NCBI GenBank assembly: GCA_965222835.1
Contig: CBDCUQ010000003.1
Span: 992,001-1,056,000 of the forward strand
Reading direction: 5' to 3'
Origin: CBDCUQ01 sp965222835
GTDB taxonomy: Bacteria > Pseudomonadota > Alphaproteobacteria > Rhizobiales > Hyphomicrobiaceae
Length of the DNA: 64,000 nucleotides
Shown here: positions 34,915 to 43,372 of the stretch, in pieces
How the letters are laid out: every line of letters starts with the position of its first letter
How positions within the stretch are numbered: position 1 is the stretch's first letter
The notes under the pieces: model-generated
Databases searched by the model: none
What the model saw: the letters and a program-made list of their open reading frames with translations, nothing else
What the model was told of the DNA's origin: nothing
Made by a program: the position numbers and the translations under genes

Positions 34915-35178
34915 CTAGACGGGATAGTCGGCAGGATTGACCCCGGCCGCCTCAAGAAACTTCCGGATTTGAATAACCTCGTCCTTGGGTAAGGAGTGGC
35001 TTGCATGGTGAAATGCCACCGTATGCCCATTGAGCGTCACGCCGATCCGGCTACCGGACTTGTTCGCGATCTCAGCGCCAAGCTCGGCGAGAACGTGCTC
35101 GACGTCCTTGAAATCGATGTTTGCACTGACGGGATGGGCGAAAAGCGCGTGCAGAACTTTGCGGTGCCGATGGTTCAT
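34915..35178 (-). CDS. HicA-like small protein
   Basis: 87 residues, starting MNHRHRKVLHALFAHPVSAN. The order of a short N-terminal helix, DFKDVEHVLAELGAEIANK, GSRIGVTLNGHTVAFHHASH and an IRKFLEAAGV helix matches HicA-like proteins (dsRBD-fold mRNA interferases), specifically the common subgroup starting MNxKHRxTL. The basic His-rich loop HHASH is at the usual active His site. AGGA lies 6 bases before the ATG; the frame is open to 35391. No HicB antitoxin gene is adjacent, so activity as a toxin is doubtful. Confidence 0.65.
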   Translation of the reverse strand: MNHRHRKVLHALFAHPVSANIDFKDVEHVLAELGAEIANKSGSRIGVTLNGHTVAFHHASHSLPKDEVIQIRKFLEAAGVNPADYPV

Positions 35179-35323
35179 GTAGTTCCTCAGAAGTTCGATC
35201 AATAGGCGGGGGTCTTTGTTTCCGGAAAGTGTCCTCACTGCGTTGATCTGGCGCAAAACCGATCTCTTGCTCTTATCCGATGATGTATAATCGACATAGT
35301 TTGCTGGCAACAGGATTTCTAAA

Positions 35324-35662
35324 ATGCATGCGACCGCTAGTCTTATTGTTGCCTCCTGTACGGCTCTCACGCTTGCAGTCATCTCCGACACAGCCGTCGC
35401 CGATGAGAAGGACGTGGTGCGGGGACGGGAACTGGCGCAGACGCTTTGTGCGGGCTGCCACTTAAACCCGGGGCAGGGAGAAAAGTCCGGACCTCATGGC
35501 GTACCGGCCTTTTCCGCCATTGCGGACCGCCCACAGCAGACGCTGCATGGGGTCATCAAGTGGCTTGAGTCCCGCCCTGTCATGATGCCGGATCATCGGT
35601 TGACGCGGGATGAGACATACCTGCTTGCACAGTTCATCATGTCTCTTAGAACGGAGCCGTAA
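35324..35662 (+). CDS. Small periplasmic c-type cytochrome
   Basis: 112 residues. A signal peptide (ASLIVASCTALTLAVISDTA) is cut before the mature cytochrome. CAGCH (42-46) binds heme covalently, and a Met in RPVMMPDHRL is the likely sixth ligand. The pattern LCAGCHLNPGQGEKSGPHG resembles short class I cytochromes. It is upstream of hisF on the same strand, with a 78-bp gap. The redox partner is unknown. Confidence 0.85.
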   Translation: MHATASLIVASCTALTLAVISDTAVADEKDVVRGRELAQTLCAGCHLNPGQGEKSGPHGVPAFSAIADRPQQTLHGVIKWLESRPVMMPDHRLTRDETYLLAQFIMSLRTEP

Positions 35663-35740
35663 TCCGAGGCCTGCCAACGCAGCTATCTGAAGACCGCTTG
35701 CCTATGGACGGTGACCGTCTTCCAGGCTACCTCTCTTGGC

Positions 35741-36520
35741 ATGCTCAAGACCCGCATTATTCCCTGCCTCGACGTCAAAGATGGCCGCGTCGTTAAAGGC
35801 GTCAACTTCGTCGACCTCATCGATGCCGGCGACCCGGTGGAAGCCGCCGCCGCCTACGATGCCGCGGGCGCCGATGAGTTGTGCTTCCTTGACATCACGG
35901 CAAGTCACGAGAACCGCGACACGATCTTTGATATTGTCGAGCGTACGGCTGAGCGTTGCTTTATGCCACTCACGGTGGGCGGTGGGGTGCGCACACTCGA
36001 CGACATTCGCAAGCTCTTAGAAGCCGGCGCTGACAAGGTTTCGATCAACACTGCGGCCGTTAATCGCCGGGCGCTCGTCAAAGAAGCCTCGGAGAAGTTT
36101 GGCGCTCAATGCATTGTTGTCGCCATCGATGCGATGAAGGTTTCGCAACCAGGAGAGCCGGATCGCTGGGAGATTTTTACGCACGGCGGGCGGACGCCTA
36201 CGGGAATCGATGCCATCCAATATGCCAAAGAGGTTGTGGCACTGGGAGCGGGCGAGATTCTGCTGACGTCGATGGATCGCGATGGCACGAAGGCAGGATT
36301 CGACCTTGCATTGACGCGAGCGATTTCGGATGCCGTCTCCGTTCCCGTGATCGCCTCGGGGGGTGTTGGCACGCTCGACCATCTCGTGGACGGGGTCAAA
36401 GAAGGTGGTGCCAGCGCCGTGCTTGCGGCGTCGATTTTTCACTTCGGCACGTACAGCATCGGAGACGCCAAGCGGCATATGGCAGCCGCCGGCATCCCTG
36501 TCCGGCTGGACGCTGCGTGA
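35741..36520 (+). CDS. hisF: Imidazole glycerol phosphate synthase, cyclase subunit
   Basis: Makes IGP and AICAR from PRFAR using ammonia from HisH. 259-residue TIM barrel with MLKTRIIPCLDVKDGRVVKG (catalytic Asp in CLDV), VGGGVRTLDD, DKVSINTAA, ATIDAMK-like VVAIDAMKV, TSMDRDGTKAG (second catalytic Asp) and ASGGVGTLDH. The ATG at 35741 is the family start. hisF is alone here; hisH, hisA and hisB are not in the window. Confidence 0.95.
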   Translation: MLKTRIIPCLDVKDGRVVKGVNFVDLIDAGDPVEAAAAYDAAGADELCFLDITASHENRDTIFDIVERTAERCFMPLTVGGGVRTLDDIRKLLEAGADKVSINTAAVNRRALVKEASEKFGAQCIVVAIDAMKVSQPGEPDRWEIFTHGGRTPTGIDAIQYAKEVVALGAGEILLTSMDRDGTKAGFDLALTRAISDAVSVPVIASGGVGTLDHLVDGVKEGGASAVLAASIFHFGTYSIGDAKRHMAAAGIPVRLDAA

Positions 36521-36548
36521 CTTAGCGGCATTGCTGGCGTCCCCCGCT

Positions 36549-37550
36549 CTACCGCGACCTTCGTTTCGGAACGAGCGCGCGGCCGTCGCTGAACGTGTTG
36601 TCCGACCATGCGTTGCCGCGCCCGTAGTCCCAATAGGCGACCGCGCCGAAATAGCCGGATTTTGGGTAGTAATCGGTGCCAAACACGTTCCCCGTGACTG
36701 ACATGTTGCTGGAGTTCGGCGCGCCGTGACCGTTTCCGTTGAAGCCGCCATAGAAAGCCCAGCCGCCGCCCGCGAGATAGTTGTGACGGATGACGATACG
36801 ATCACCGCGCAGGAGAAGACAGCTGGTCTGCCGGTTGCGATTCATGATCCGGCTTTTTTCGATGATGATTTCGCTTGCGACTGCCGATGTTTGGACGCCA
36901 TCGTTGTGATCGCCCTTGCGCGTGACAATGTTGTCGATCAGAGATTCCACGATGTGATATCCGCTTGCCGCCATCCGCACACCGTCAAGCGTTTCCGATA
37001 TGCGGCTGCGGTAGACGACGGCCTTCTCGCCGCGCAGCATCAGGCCGATGCTTGTGCGAAAGCCGGGCGCACCGCCCACCTCGGACCAGAGGAGATAAAG
37101 CGCGCCAGCATCGGGCCTTTGTTGAATGCCCCAGTGGCTATCGGCCTGCGTGCGGACGATCGAGCCGCGCAGTACGACGGGCTTTTTCGTATAGATGTCG
37201 AGTGGCCCATCGAAGCTGACGCCTTCGATCAAAAGATGTGGCCCTCCGATCTTGATTCCGTCATACGCGGCTGGGCCGGTGATCTCCTTGGCGAACGGGT
37301 ATGCGACTCCGTCCTTGATCGCGGTGCGAGAGGCCGTCTTAGTCAGCTGAATACCTGCCGCGGCCGGGCCTATCTTGGCCGGCGTAATGTCTTTCCCATG
37401 TTCAATTGTGGGCGCGTCCTGTTGATCAGCGCAGGCTGGACTACATACGTGCGCAACGCTGAAGACCGCGAGCGCGGCCGACACTATGATGCGTCGGCTC
37501 TGGGCAACGTCTCTCCGGCAATGAGCGCGCGTTTCGGCATCGTTTCTCAT
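36549..37550 (-). CDS. Secreted right-handed beta-helix protein
   Basis: 333 residues. N-terminal signal peptide (RRIIVSAALAVFSVAHVCSP, cut near ACA) places it in the periplasm or outside. From about residue 100 the protein is a series of short strands (PHLLIEGVSFDGPLDIY, KPVVLRGSIVRTQADSHW, YHIVESLIDNIVTRKGDHND, IIIEKSRIMNRNRQTS, IVIRHNYLAGG), the signature of a parallel beta-helix as in pectate lyase-like and NosD proteins. GDHNDGVQ is a typical turn. No catalytic set can be assigned. The ATG at 37550 overlaps the nth stop by 4 nt. Confidence 0.7.
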   Translation of the reverse strand: MRNDAETRAHCRRDVAQSRRIIVSAALAVFSVAHVCSPACADQQDAPTIEHGKDITPAKIGPAAAGIQLTKTASRTAIKDGVAYPFAKEITGPAAYDGIKIGGPHLLIEGVSFDGPLDIYTKKPVVLRGSIVRTQADSHWGIQQRPDAGALYLLWSEVGGAPGFRTSIGLMLRGEKAVVYRSRISETLDGVRMAASGYHIVESLIDNIVTRKGDHNDGVQTSAVASEIIIEKSRIMNRNRQTSCLLLRGDRIVIRHNYLAGGGWAFYGGFNGNGHGAPNSSNMSVTGNVFGTDYYPKSGYFGAVAYWDYGRGNAWSDNTFSDGRALVPKRRSR

Positions 37551-38260
37551 ACCGTTTTTCCTTCAAACCGGCAGAGATCATAGATGGGGCATCGGTGGCA
37601 CTCGGGTTTGCGCGCTTTGCATAGGTATCGTCCATGTAGGATCAGCCAATGGTGGGCGTGAACGGCGAAGTCCGGGGGCACGATGCGCAGCAGATCCTCT
37701 TCCACCTCAAGCGGCGTCTTTCCGTTGGAGAGGCCGATCCGATTGGAAACGCGGAAGACGTGGGTATCGACCGCCATTGTCGGTTCACCGAACGCGACAT
37801 TCATCACGACGTTCGCCGTCTTGCGGCCCACGCCCGGCAGCGTTTCTAGAGCCTCCCGATCGCGCGGCACCTTGCCCCCGAACTCGGCAATGAGCTTTTC
37901 CGACAGCAAGATGACGTTCTTGGCTTTGTTGCGGTAAAGCCCGATAGTCTTGATGTATTCGCGTACCTTTTCCTCGCCGAGCTTCAACATTTTTTCGGGC
38001 GTATTGGCGATTTTGAAGAGCGGTCGTGTGGCTTTGTTGACGCTGGCGTCGGTTGCTTGCGCAGAAAGGACAACGGCGACGAGGAGCGTGTAAGGATTGA
38101 CGTGCTCCAGCTCGCCCTTTGGCTCGGGATTTGCGGACTTGAGGCGCGCAAAGATCTGCCGCACCGTTTCTTCTTTCAGCCTCGCCTGACTGCGCCGCCT
38201 GCTTGCCTTTTTCTTGGGCGCCTTCTTCCTGGGCACTTTTGCCGCTGGTTTTTTCGACAT
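37547..38260 (-). CDS. nth: Endonuclease III
   Basis: Bifunctional DNA glycosylase/AP lyase for oxidised pyrimidines. 237 residues. After a Lys/Arg-rich N-terminal ~25 residues, PYTLLVAVVLSAQATDASVN, the helix-hairpin-helix LPGVGRKTANVV with catalytic Lys, catalytic Asp in AVDTHVFRVSNR, and the cluster loop CKARKPECHRCPIYDLC (C-X6-C-X2-C-X5-C) are all present. The start at 38260 is divergent from the DUF2244 gene, with 42 bp between. Upstream in-frame residues to 38656 lie on top of that gene and are not coding. Confidence 0.95.
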   Translation of the reverse strand: MSKKPAAKVPRKKAPKKKASRRRSQARLKEETVRQIFARLKSANPEPKGELEHVNPYTLLVAVVLSAQATDASVNKATRPLFKIANTPEKMLKLGEEKVREYIKTIGLYRNKAKNVILLSEKLIAEFGGKVPRDREALETLPGVGRKTANVVMNVAFGEPTMAVDTHVFRVSNRIGLSNGKTPLEVEEDLLRIVPPDFAVHAHHWLILHGRYLCKARKPECHRCPIYDLCRFEGKTV

Positions 38261-38302
38261 CGGCCCTTCAACTCTTCCAATTTGCATCGTACGTTTGGTC
38301 TC

Positions 38303-38800
38303 ATGACGGACTATACCCCTGAGGGGCATCAGGCACGACAGTTTCGTGCCGTGCTTCATCCCAATCGATCCTTGAGCCCGCAAGGGTTTCTCATCCTGAT
38401 GGCGTGCCTTGGCATCGTCAGCTTTGTGACCGGTATGGCCTTTCTTATGATGGGCGCCTGGCCGGTGTTGGGATTCTTCGGTTTGGATGTGCTTCTGATC
38501 TACATTGCCTTCAAGCTCAACTATCGCTCGGGCCGAGCCTACGAATTGATCGAGATTTCCCCAGATTTGCTGACGCTGACGCAAGTCGATCCCAAGGGCC
38601 GTTCCAAACAGCACACGTTCAATCCTTATTGGGTTCGGGTGCGGTTTACCGAACACGTCGACGGGCGGACAAACCTTCGGCTTGCCTCACACGGCAAAGA
38701 GCTGGAGTTCGGCCGTGTTCTCAATGACGACGAACGGCGGGAGTTTGCGCGCGTGCTTGAAGGCGCGCTGGCGACGGCGCGGGCCGGCGGCAGCTTCTGA
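38303..38800 (+). CDS. DUF2244 membrane protein
   Basis: 165 residues. N-terminal FRAVLHPNRSLSPQGFLILM leads to two hydrophobic helices (about 28-48 and 53-72), then FKLNYRSGRAYELIEISPD and a beta-rich C-terminal part with NPYWVRVRF and HGKELEFGRVLNDDERREFA. This is the usual DUF2244 layout in alphaproteobacteria, often beside nth as here. Function unknown. Start ATG at 38303. Confidence 0.85.
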   Translation: MTDYTPEGHQARQFRAVLHPNRSLSPQGFLILMACLGIVSFVTGMAFLMMGAWPVLGFFGLDVLLIYIAFKLNYRSGRAYELIEISPDLLTLTQVDPKGRSKQHTFNPYWVRVRFTEHVDGRTNLRLASHGKELEFGRVLNDDERREFARVLEGALATARAGGSF

Positions 38801-38811
38801 GCTAAATGCTC

Positions 38812-39861
38812 CTATCTCAGTCTTGGAAGATGCGCGGCTTTGAGCTTGCCGAGTGCCAGATCCGGTACGACGGACCTCAGCGCGATCCATTCCCGATGTT
38901 CGGACGAAATCTGTTCGTGCAGCAGAGCTGCAAACGCCAAAACGCTTTCTCTATCGTTCTCTGACGCCGCGGCCCGGGCCTCATCCAGGGGCCGGCCTGC
39001 TAGGTCTTCGAGATTCTGCGAGGTGTCGAGGTAGCGCGCCGCGTTGCGCTCGTCTTGAGACATCAGGGCGTAGGCCGCCAAAGCGCCTTGTAAAGCACCA
39101 CCGACGACACTCATCGCCAGCACGATCCGCTGCGCCGCTTCGGGGGACTTGGAAAAGTAAGTGGCGACGGGCTGCAAGATCTCCGGCGTCAATTCGGGCC
39201 CAATCACCCTCAAGGCAAGCGGCACGGCGGCCAGCGCCACCAGGAGCAATCCAAAGATCCGTATCAGTCCAGCGCGTTTGACGGCGCGTGCGTGCTGGGC
39301 CCCGCGCAACTTGTAATAGGCGCGCTGGACGTTGAGCTGATATCGGCGCAGGTATTCAAGCTGCAGCGGCAGGAGGTCCAGCTCGCCTGAGCGGGGCTGC
39401 TCATCGGCCGCGAGCACCGCATTGAAGAGGCCGATGCGCGCTGTCTCCGCCTCGGCGCGCGCGTGCATCCAGGCATTGAATGGTTTGCTGAAGGCGAGCG
39501 TGAGTGAACTCACGAAGGAGCAGACGAGGAGCGACACCTGGATGATTGATGCCGTCGTCAGAATGTACGCCGGGATCGGTGCATGCCGGGGCAGAAGGAG
39601 AATCCCGCCCAAGACCACCGCGGCAAAACTTGTCAGAGCGGCAATCCGCGCCAGTCGCTTGTAGTGAGTTTGCGCGGCCTTGGCGGTTGTGTCCGACTGA
39701 TTATAGGCATTGATGATGTCCTTCAGGATGGCGCCTTCCAAGATCCGTTTCAGAGGACCCGCGGCTTCCGGCAAGGACGCCGCGTGGGTCTCAGGTTTGA
39801 GATCCCAGTCCATCGCGCCTGCGTGACCAATCGCCTTGATGGCATCATCGACACCCGGCAT
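38812..39861 (-). CDS. SLATT/DUF4231-like multi-helix membrane protein
   Basis: 349 residues. Two close membrane helices (IAALTSFAAVVLGGILLL and AYILTTASIIQVSLLVCSF) are followed by a helix with FNAWMHARAEAETARIGLFN. This W-x3-R-AE-x2-R pattern after a helical pair is typical of SLATT/DUF4231 proteins, which are candidate pore-forming effectors in nucleotide-signal defence systems. A long helical segment (EYLRRYQLNVQRAYYKLR), a second pair of helices near 200-220 and 245-270, and a soluble tail follow. AAGGGG lies 9 bases before the ATG at 39861; the frame is open to 39930. No cyclase, SLOG or other defence gene is adjacent. The family call is from pattern only. Confidence 0.55.
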   Translation of the reverse strand: MPGVDDAIKAIGHAGAMDWDLKPETHAASLPEAAGPLKRILEGAILKDIINAYNQSDTTAKAAQTHYKRLARIAALTSFAAVVLGGILLLPRHAPIPAYILTTASIIQVSLLVCSFVSSLTLAFSKPFNAWMHARAEAETARIGLFNAVLAADEQPRSGELDLLPLQLEYLRRYQLNVQRAYYKLRGAQHARAVKRAGLIRIFGLLLVALAAVPLALRVIGPELTPEILQPVATYFSKSPEAAQRIVLAMSVVGGALQGALAAYALMSQDERNAARYLDTSQNLEDLAGRPLDEARAAASENDRESVLAFAALLHEQISSEHREWIALRSVVPDLALGKLKAAHLPRLR

Positions 39862-39991
39862 TTCATCATCCCCTTGTTCGATCGTGCGTCCCCAACCTTC
39901 GATCTTGAGCGGGGCGCAAGGCCAGGGCAAGTAAACCCATCGAAGGTGCTGTTATTGTACCTGAATTTGCGAGCCGAGATTGGGGCTCCTG

Positions 39992-41005
39992 TCAGCGTTC
40001 CTGGTTATAGACCAAGGGATGATCCGCCGAGCCTTCGATGAAATCCGCAACCGCTTCGGCCAAGACCGGCGCCAATAGAAACCCATGACGGTAGGCGCCG
40101 TTGACGTGGATGTACCGCGCTCCCTCACGCACGATTGCGCGTGGGACATTATCGGGAAACGCAGGCCGGACGCCGCTTGCTGCCTCAAGAATCTCCGCTT
40201 CACCAAATGCCGGATGAAGCGTGTAGAGTGCGCCTAAGAGATCAAGTGCCGAGCGCACCGTTATGGGGCCGCCGTCCTCGCTTTCGATCATGGTGGCGCC
40301 GACGAGGATCTTGCCGTCATTCCATGGCACGATGTAGAGCGGGTGGCGCGGATGAAGGAGACGGACCGGCCGGGACAAGTGCACTTCGTCGGTTTTGATC
40401 AGCAGACGCTCGCCACGCACGCCGCGCAGGTTCGGAAGCTCAATTCTGGCGGCAAGACCGCGGCAATCGATCACGACGTCTTCCGCTGCTGCGGGCCCCG
40501 TCGACTCCCATTGGCGTCCCAGTTCCACATGCGCGCCGGCCCTCTTGGCCGCCTCCAGGAGAGAGGCGAGCGCGTCGGGTGTCACCATGTGCGCTTCGTC
40601 GGCGTAGAACAGCGCTGACGCAAAACGGCCCGAAAGCACAGGCTCCAGTGCACCGATCTCCTCGCCCCCAATCTTCGTGTATCCTGTTGTTCGCTTGGCG
40701 AATTGCTCGAGATCTGGAGCATCGCGTGGCGCGGCAAGTACCAGACTGCCCCGAAAGATGAGATCGGGATACGCTTCGCGCCATAGATTGAGACCATGTC
40801 GGCCCTCGTTACGGACCTCAGGAGGTGCCGCTTCGGCTTCGCAATCGGGGGCCAGCATGGCGCCCGCATGCGCGCTGGCGGAGTCCGAGAATGGGTCCTC
40901 GCTTTTTTCAATTAGATGCACATCGTGTCCACGGCGCGCCAAGGTCAGGGCTTGCCACAGGCCCAAAATTCCTGCGCCGGCAATGATGATACGGCGTCGC
41001 TCCAT
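39992..41005 (-). CDS. FAD-dependent amino-acid oxidase, ThiO-like
   Basis: 337 residues. The Rossmann motif RIIIAGAGILGLWQALTLAR binds FAD; HAGAMLAPDCEAE, VVIDCRGLAAR, RPVRLLHPRHPLYIVPW and GVRPAFPDNVPRA follow the DAO family, and YIHVNGAYRHGFLLAP is the C-terminal FAD motif (normally G-x-xRHG). Glycine oxidase ThiO supplies the glycine imine for thiamine thiazole, but no other thi gene is nearby, so general D-amino-acid oxidation is equally possible. GGAG precedes the ATG at 41005, which lies 5 bp after the ggt stop codon on the same strand. Confidence 0.75.
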   Translation of the reverse strand: MERRRIIIAGAGILGLWQALTLARRGHDVHLIEKSEDPFSDSASAHAGAMLAPDCEAEAAPPEVRNEGRHGLNLWREAYPDLIFRGSLVLAAPRDAPDLEQFAKRTTGYTKIGGEEIGALEPVLSGRFASALFYADEAHMVTPDALASLLEAAKRAGAHVELGRQWESTGPAAAEDVVIDCRGLAARIELPNLRGVRGERLLIKTDEVHLSRPVRLLHPRHPLYIVPWNDGKILVGATMIESEDGGPITVRSALDLLGALYTLHPAFGEAEILEAASGVRPAFPDNVPRAIVREGARYIHVNGAYRHGFLLAPVLAEAVADFIEGSADHPLVYNQER

Positions 41006-41009
41006 GGGG

Positions 41010-42815
41010 CTAATCTCCGAGCGCCGCACCTTCGCGACGCGGATCGGCGCCGCCTTCCAAACTGCCGTTTCGGCGAGCGACGATATGCAAACCTGAAGTC
41101 ATGAGATCGAAGTCGATGTCGTGGCCATAAGTCATCATTTTCACGGCGTCGATCAGCGTGCCGAAGCCATACTCCAGCTCAAAAGCGCCGCCTCTGCTGC
41201 CGAAGTTCGATAAGTCCGTGACCGATTGCGAGTCGAGCTTCCAATCGATCAGGCCGACGACGCCTTTCACCACATAGAGGATAATGCGCGACCCGCCCGG
41301 TGAACCGAGGGCGGCAAAGACCTCGCCTTTGTCATCGAACACAATGGTCGGGGCCATGGTGCTGCGCGGGCGCTTGCCGCCTCCCACGCGGTTGGCAATG
41401 GGGTTCCCGTCTTTGTCCGTGTGCCGGAAAGAAAAATCCGTAAGCTCGTTGTTCAAGAGAAATCCGGCGGCCATCACACCCGACCCAAATGCTCCTTCAA
41501 TTGTTGTCGTCATGGAGACAGTGTTGCCATCGGCGTCGATGACGGAGATGTGGCTGGTGCCGGCCATCTCACGGGTGGCATCAATGCCGAAGGCGCGCCT
41601 GCCGAGACCCGGTGGCTCACCCGGTTTAGGCCGGGGCATAGGTGCGTCCAGACTGATGAGCGCGCGGCGTGAGGTCAGGTAGTCTGCGTCGTTGAGGCCT
41701 TTCGGAACTTCTACGAAATCCGGATCGGCGAGATAGCGGTTGCGATCGGCGTAAGCGAGCTTCTGGGCTTCGGCCATGATGTGCATGGCTTCAGCGCTCA
41801 TTGCATCGTCGGGACCTTTGCCGAGATCGTAGGGCTCCAGGAGCTGGACGATCTGGGCCACGGCGACGCCGCCCGACGACGGCGGTCCCATGCCGCACAC
41901 CTTATGGGTGCGATACGGCGCACAGACCGCCGGGCGTTCCTTGGTTTCGTAGTTCGCAAGGTCTTCTAACGTGAGGTCGCCCGCAAAATTCGGCGCGTTT
42001 CTTGCCGCCGCGACGATCGCATCTGCGATCGGCCCGCTATAGAAGGCGTCGGCGCCACCCGCCGCAATGGCTTTTAATGATTCTGCATACGCGGGATTCT
42101 TCAAGAGATGACCGCGGGCGCGTGGGCTGCCGCTTTCACCGAAAAAGTATTGACGGGCTTCGGGGGCAAACTTTTCTGCACCGAACCAACGTAAGAGAAT
42201 GTGGAGACGGGTTGATACTTCGAAGCCGTTTTCGGCCAACTCTATGGCAGGCTCGAAAAGCTTCGCCCACGGCAGCTTGCCGTACTTTCGGTGTACCGTT
42301 TCCAAGAGACGCACCGTTCCCGGCGTGCCGATCGACAAACCCGAATTCACAGCGGTTTCGAAGTCGATGGGTTTTCCGTCCTTGAGGAACCGGTTGGGTT
42401 TAGCGGTCGCCGGTGCCTTTTCGCGTCCGTCGTACGTTTTGAGTGCGCGTGCGGTCTGATCCCAATGCAAAATGAAAGCGCCCCCGCCCAAACCGGAGGA
42501 CTGCGGCTCGACAAGGCCCAAGACAAGTTGCGTCGCGATGACCGCGTCGATTGCTGATCCACCCGCGCGGAGCATTTCGCGTCCGGCTTCCGATGCGTAG
42601 CGGTTCGCCGACGAGACCATGTAATGGCCGCTGGTTTCGAGCGTCTGCGATCCGGTTCCGGTCCCGGTTTCGGGCTCGACTTGTCCGCGTTGTGCGAGGG
42701 CCGTGCCGACAGGCGCAAACAGTCCCGCAAGGACCGCCGCAACGGCAGCGAGACCGACGATGAGGCGTGGCGGGAATTGCCGAGGCTTCTGAGTGAGAGT
42801 TGTGTTGCGCATCAT
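41010..42815 (-). CDS. ggt: Gamma-glutamyltransferase
   Basis: Periplasmic enzyme that cleaves or transfers the gamma-glutamyl group of glutathione; made as a precursor that splits itself. 601 residues with a signal peptide (LIVGLAAVAAVLAGLFAPVG). Large subunit: SANRYASEAGREML, GLGGGAFILHWD, MGPPSSGGVA. The cleavage site precedes the catalytic Thr in AGTSHISVIDADGN, and the small subunit has LNNELTDF, RPRSTMAPTIV and GSPGGSRII. ATGs at 42815 and 42812 are both possible; the upstream GTG at 42830 is unlikely. It is followed by the ThiO-like gene, whose ATG lies 4 bases from its stop. Confidence 0.93.
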   Translation of the reverse strand: MMRNTTLTQKPRQFPPRLIVGLAAVAAVLAGLFAPVGTALAQRGQVEPETGTGTGSQTLETSGHYMVSSANRYASEAGREMLRAGGSAIDAVIATQLVLGLVEPQSSGLGGGAFILHWDQTARALKTYDGREKAPATAKPNRFLKDGKPIDFETAVNSGLSIGTPGTVRLLETVHRKYGKLPWAKLFEPAIELAENGFEVSTRLHILLRWFGAEKFAPEARQYFFGESGSPRARGHLLKNPAYAESLKAIAAGGADAFYSGPIADAIVAAARNAPNFAGDLTLEDLANYETKERPAVCAPYRTHKVCGMGPPSSGGVAVAQIVQLLEPYDLGKGPDDAMSAEAMHIMAEAQKLAYADRNRYLADPDFVEVPKGLNDADYLTSRRALISLDAPMPRPKPGEPPGLGRRAFGIDATREMAGTSHISVIDADGNTVSMTTTIEGAFGSGVMAAGFLLNNELTDFSFRHTDKDGNPIANRVGGGKRPRSTMAPTIVFDDKGEVFAALGSPGGSRIILYVVKGVVGLIDWKLDSQSVTDLSNFGSRGGAFELEYGFGTLIDAVKMMTYGHDIDFDLMTSGLHIVARRNGSLEGGADPRREGAALGD

Positions 42816-42868
42816 GGAACTTGCGGGCACGTTTGATGGATCATGACGTCACATATAGGGGTTTCATC

Positions 42869-43333
42869 ATGTTTGGAAAGGATTGGCGTTCGCTGCTGGT
42901 TTTCGCCGTCTTCGTAACTGGCGTTGTTCTCGCCTCTGCGGTGGGCGGATATGTGGCGGGTTTACGCGCCGAGGCCCCCGCGCGACCCCACATTACGACG
43001 CTCTTCAAAACGGACAAAACCGTGATGGGCGAGCCGATTGTCTATCCGACGGGGGCGCCTGCGGAGCTCACGGGCGCCATTTTCGAGCTTGCGCCCGGCC
43101 AGAAGACCCCGTGGCACGTTCACAACGTTCCCCTTGCCGGGATTGTTCTGGAAGGTGAGATTACTGTCGACTATGGCGCGCGCGGCACGCGCACCTTCAA
43201 AGCGGGCGATGCTCTGGCGGAAGCAATGAAGGTTGTGCATCGGGGAAACAACCCGAGCGATAAACCCGTGCGCATTTTCGTTCTCTACATGGGCGCGAAG
43301 GGCGTGCCGAATACGACGAAGGTGGAGCGGTAG
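42869..43333 (+). CDS. Membrane-anchored cupin
   Basis: 154 residues. One N-terminal hydrophobic segment (LLVFAVFVTGVVLASAVGG) anchors or exports it. The rest is a small cupin barrel: IFELAPGQKTPWHVHNVPLA with HVH as metal ligands, GEITVDYG, FKAGDALAEAMKVVHRG with Glu and His as further ligands, and VRIFVLYMG. Many such cupins have unknown substrates. ATG at 42869; divergent from ggt, 53 bp between starts. Confidence 0.75.
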   Translation: MFGKDWRSLLVFAVFVTGVVLASAVGGYVAGLRAEAPARPHITTLFKTDKTVMGEPIVYPTGAPAELTGAIFELAPGQKTPWHVHNVPLAGIVLEGEITVDYGARGTRTFKAGDALAEAMKVVHRGNNPSDKPVRIFVLYMGAKGVPNTTKVER

Positions 43334-43372
43334 GTAAGAAAGTTAGCTTTTGGGGCTTTGAGCTGCCGTGCT

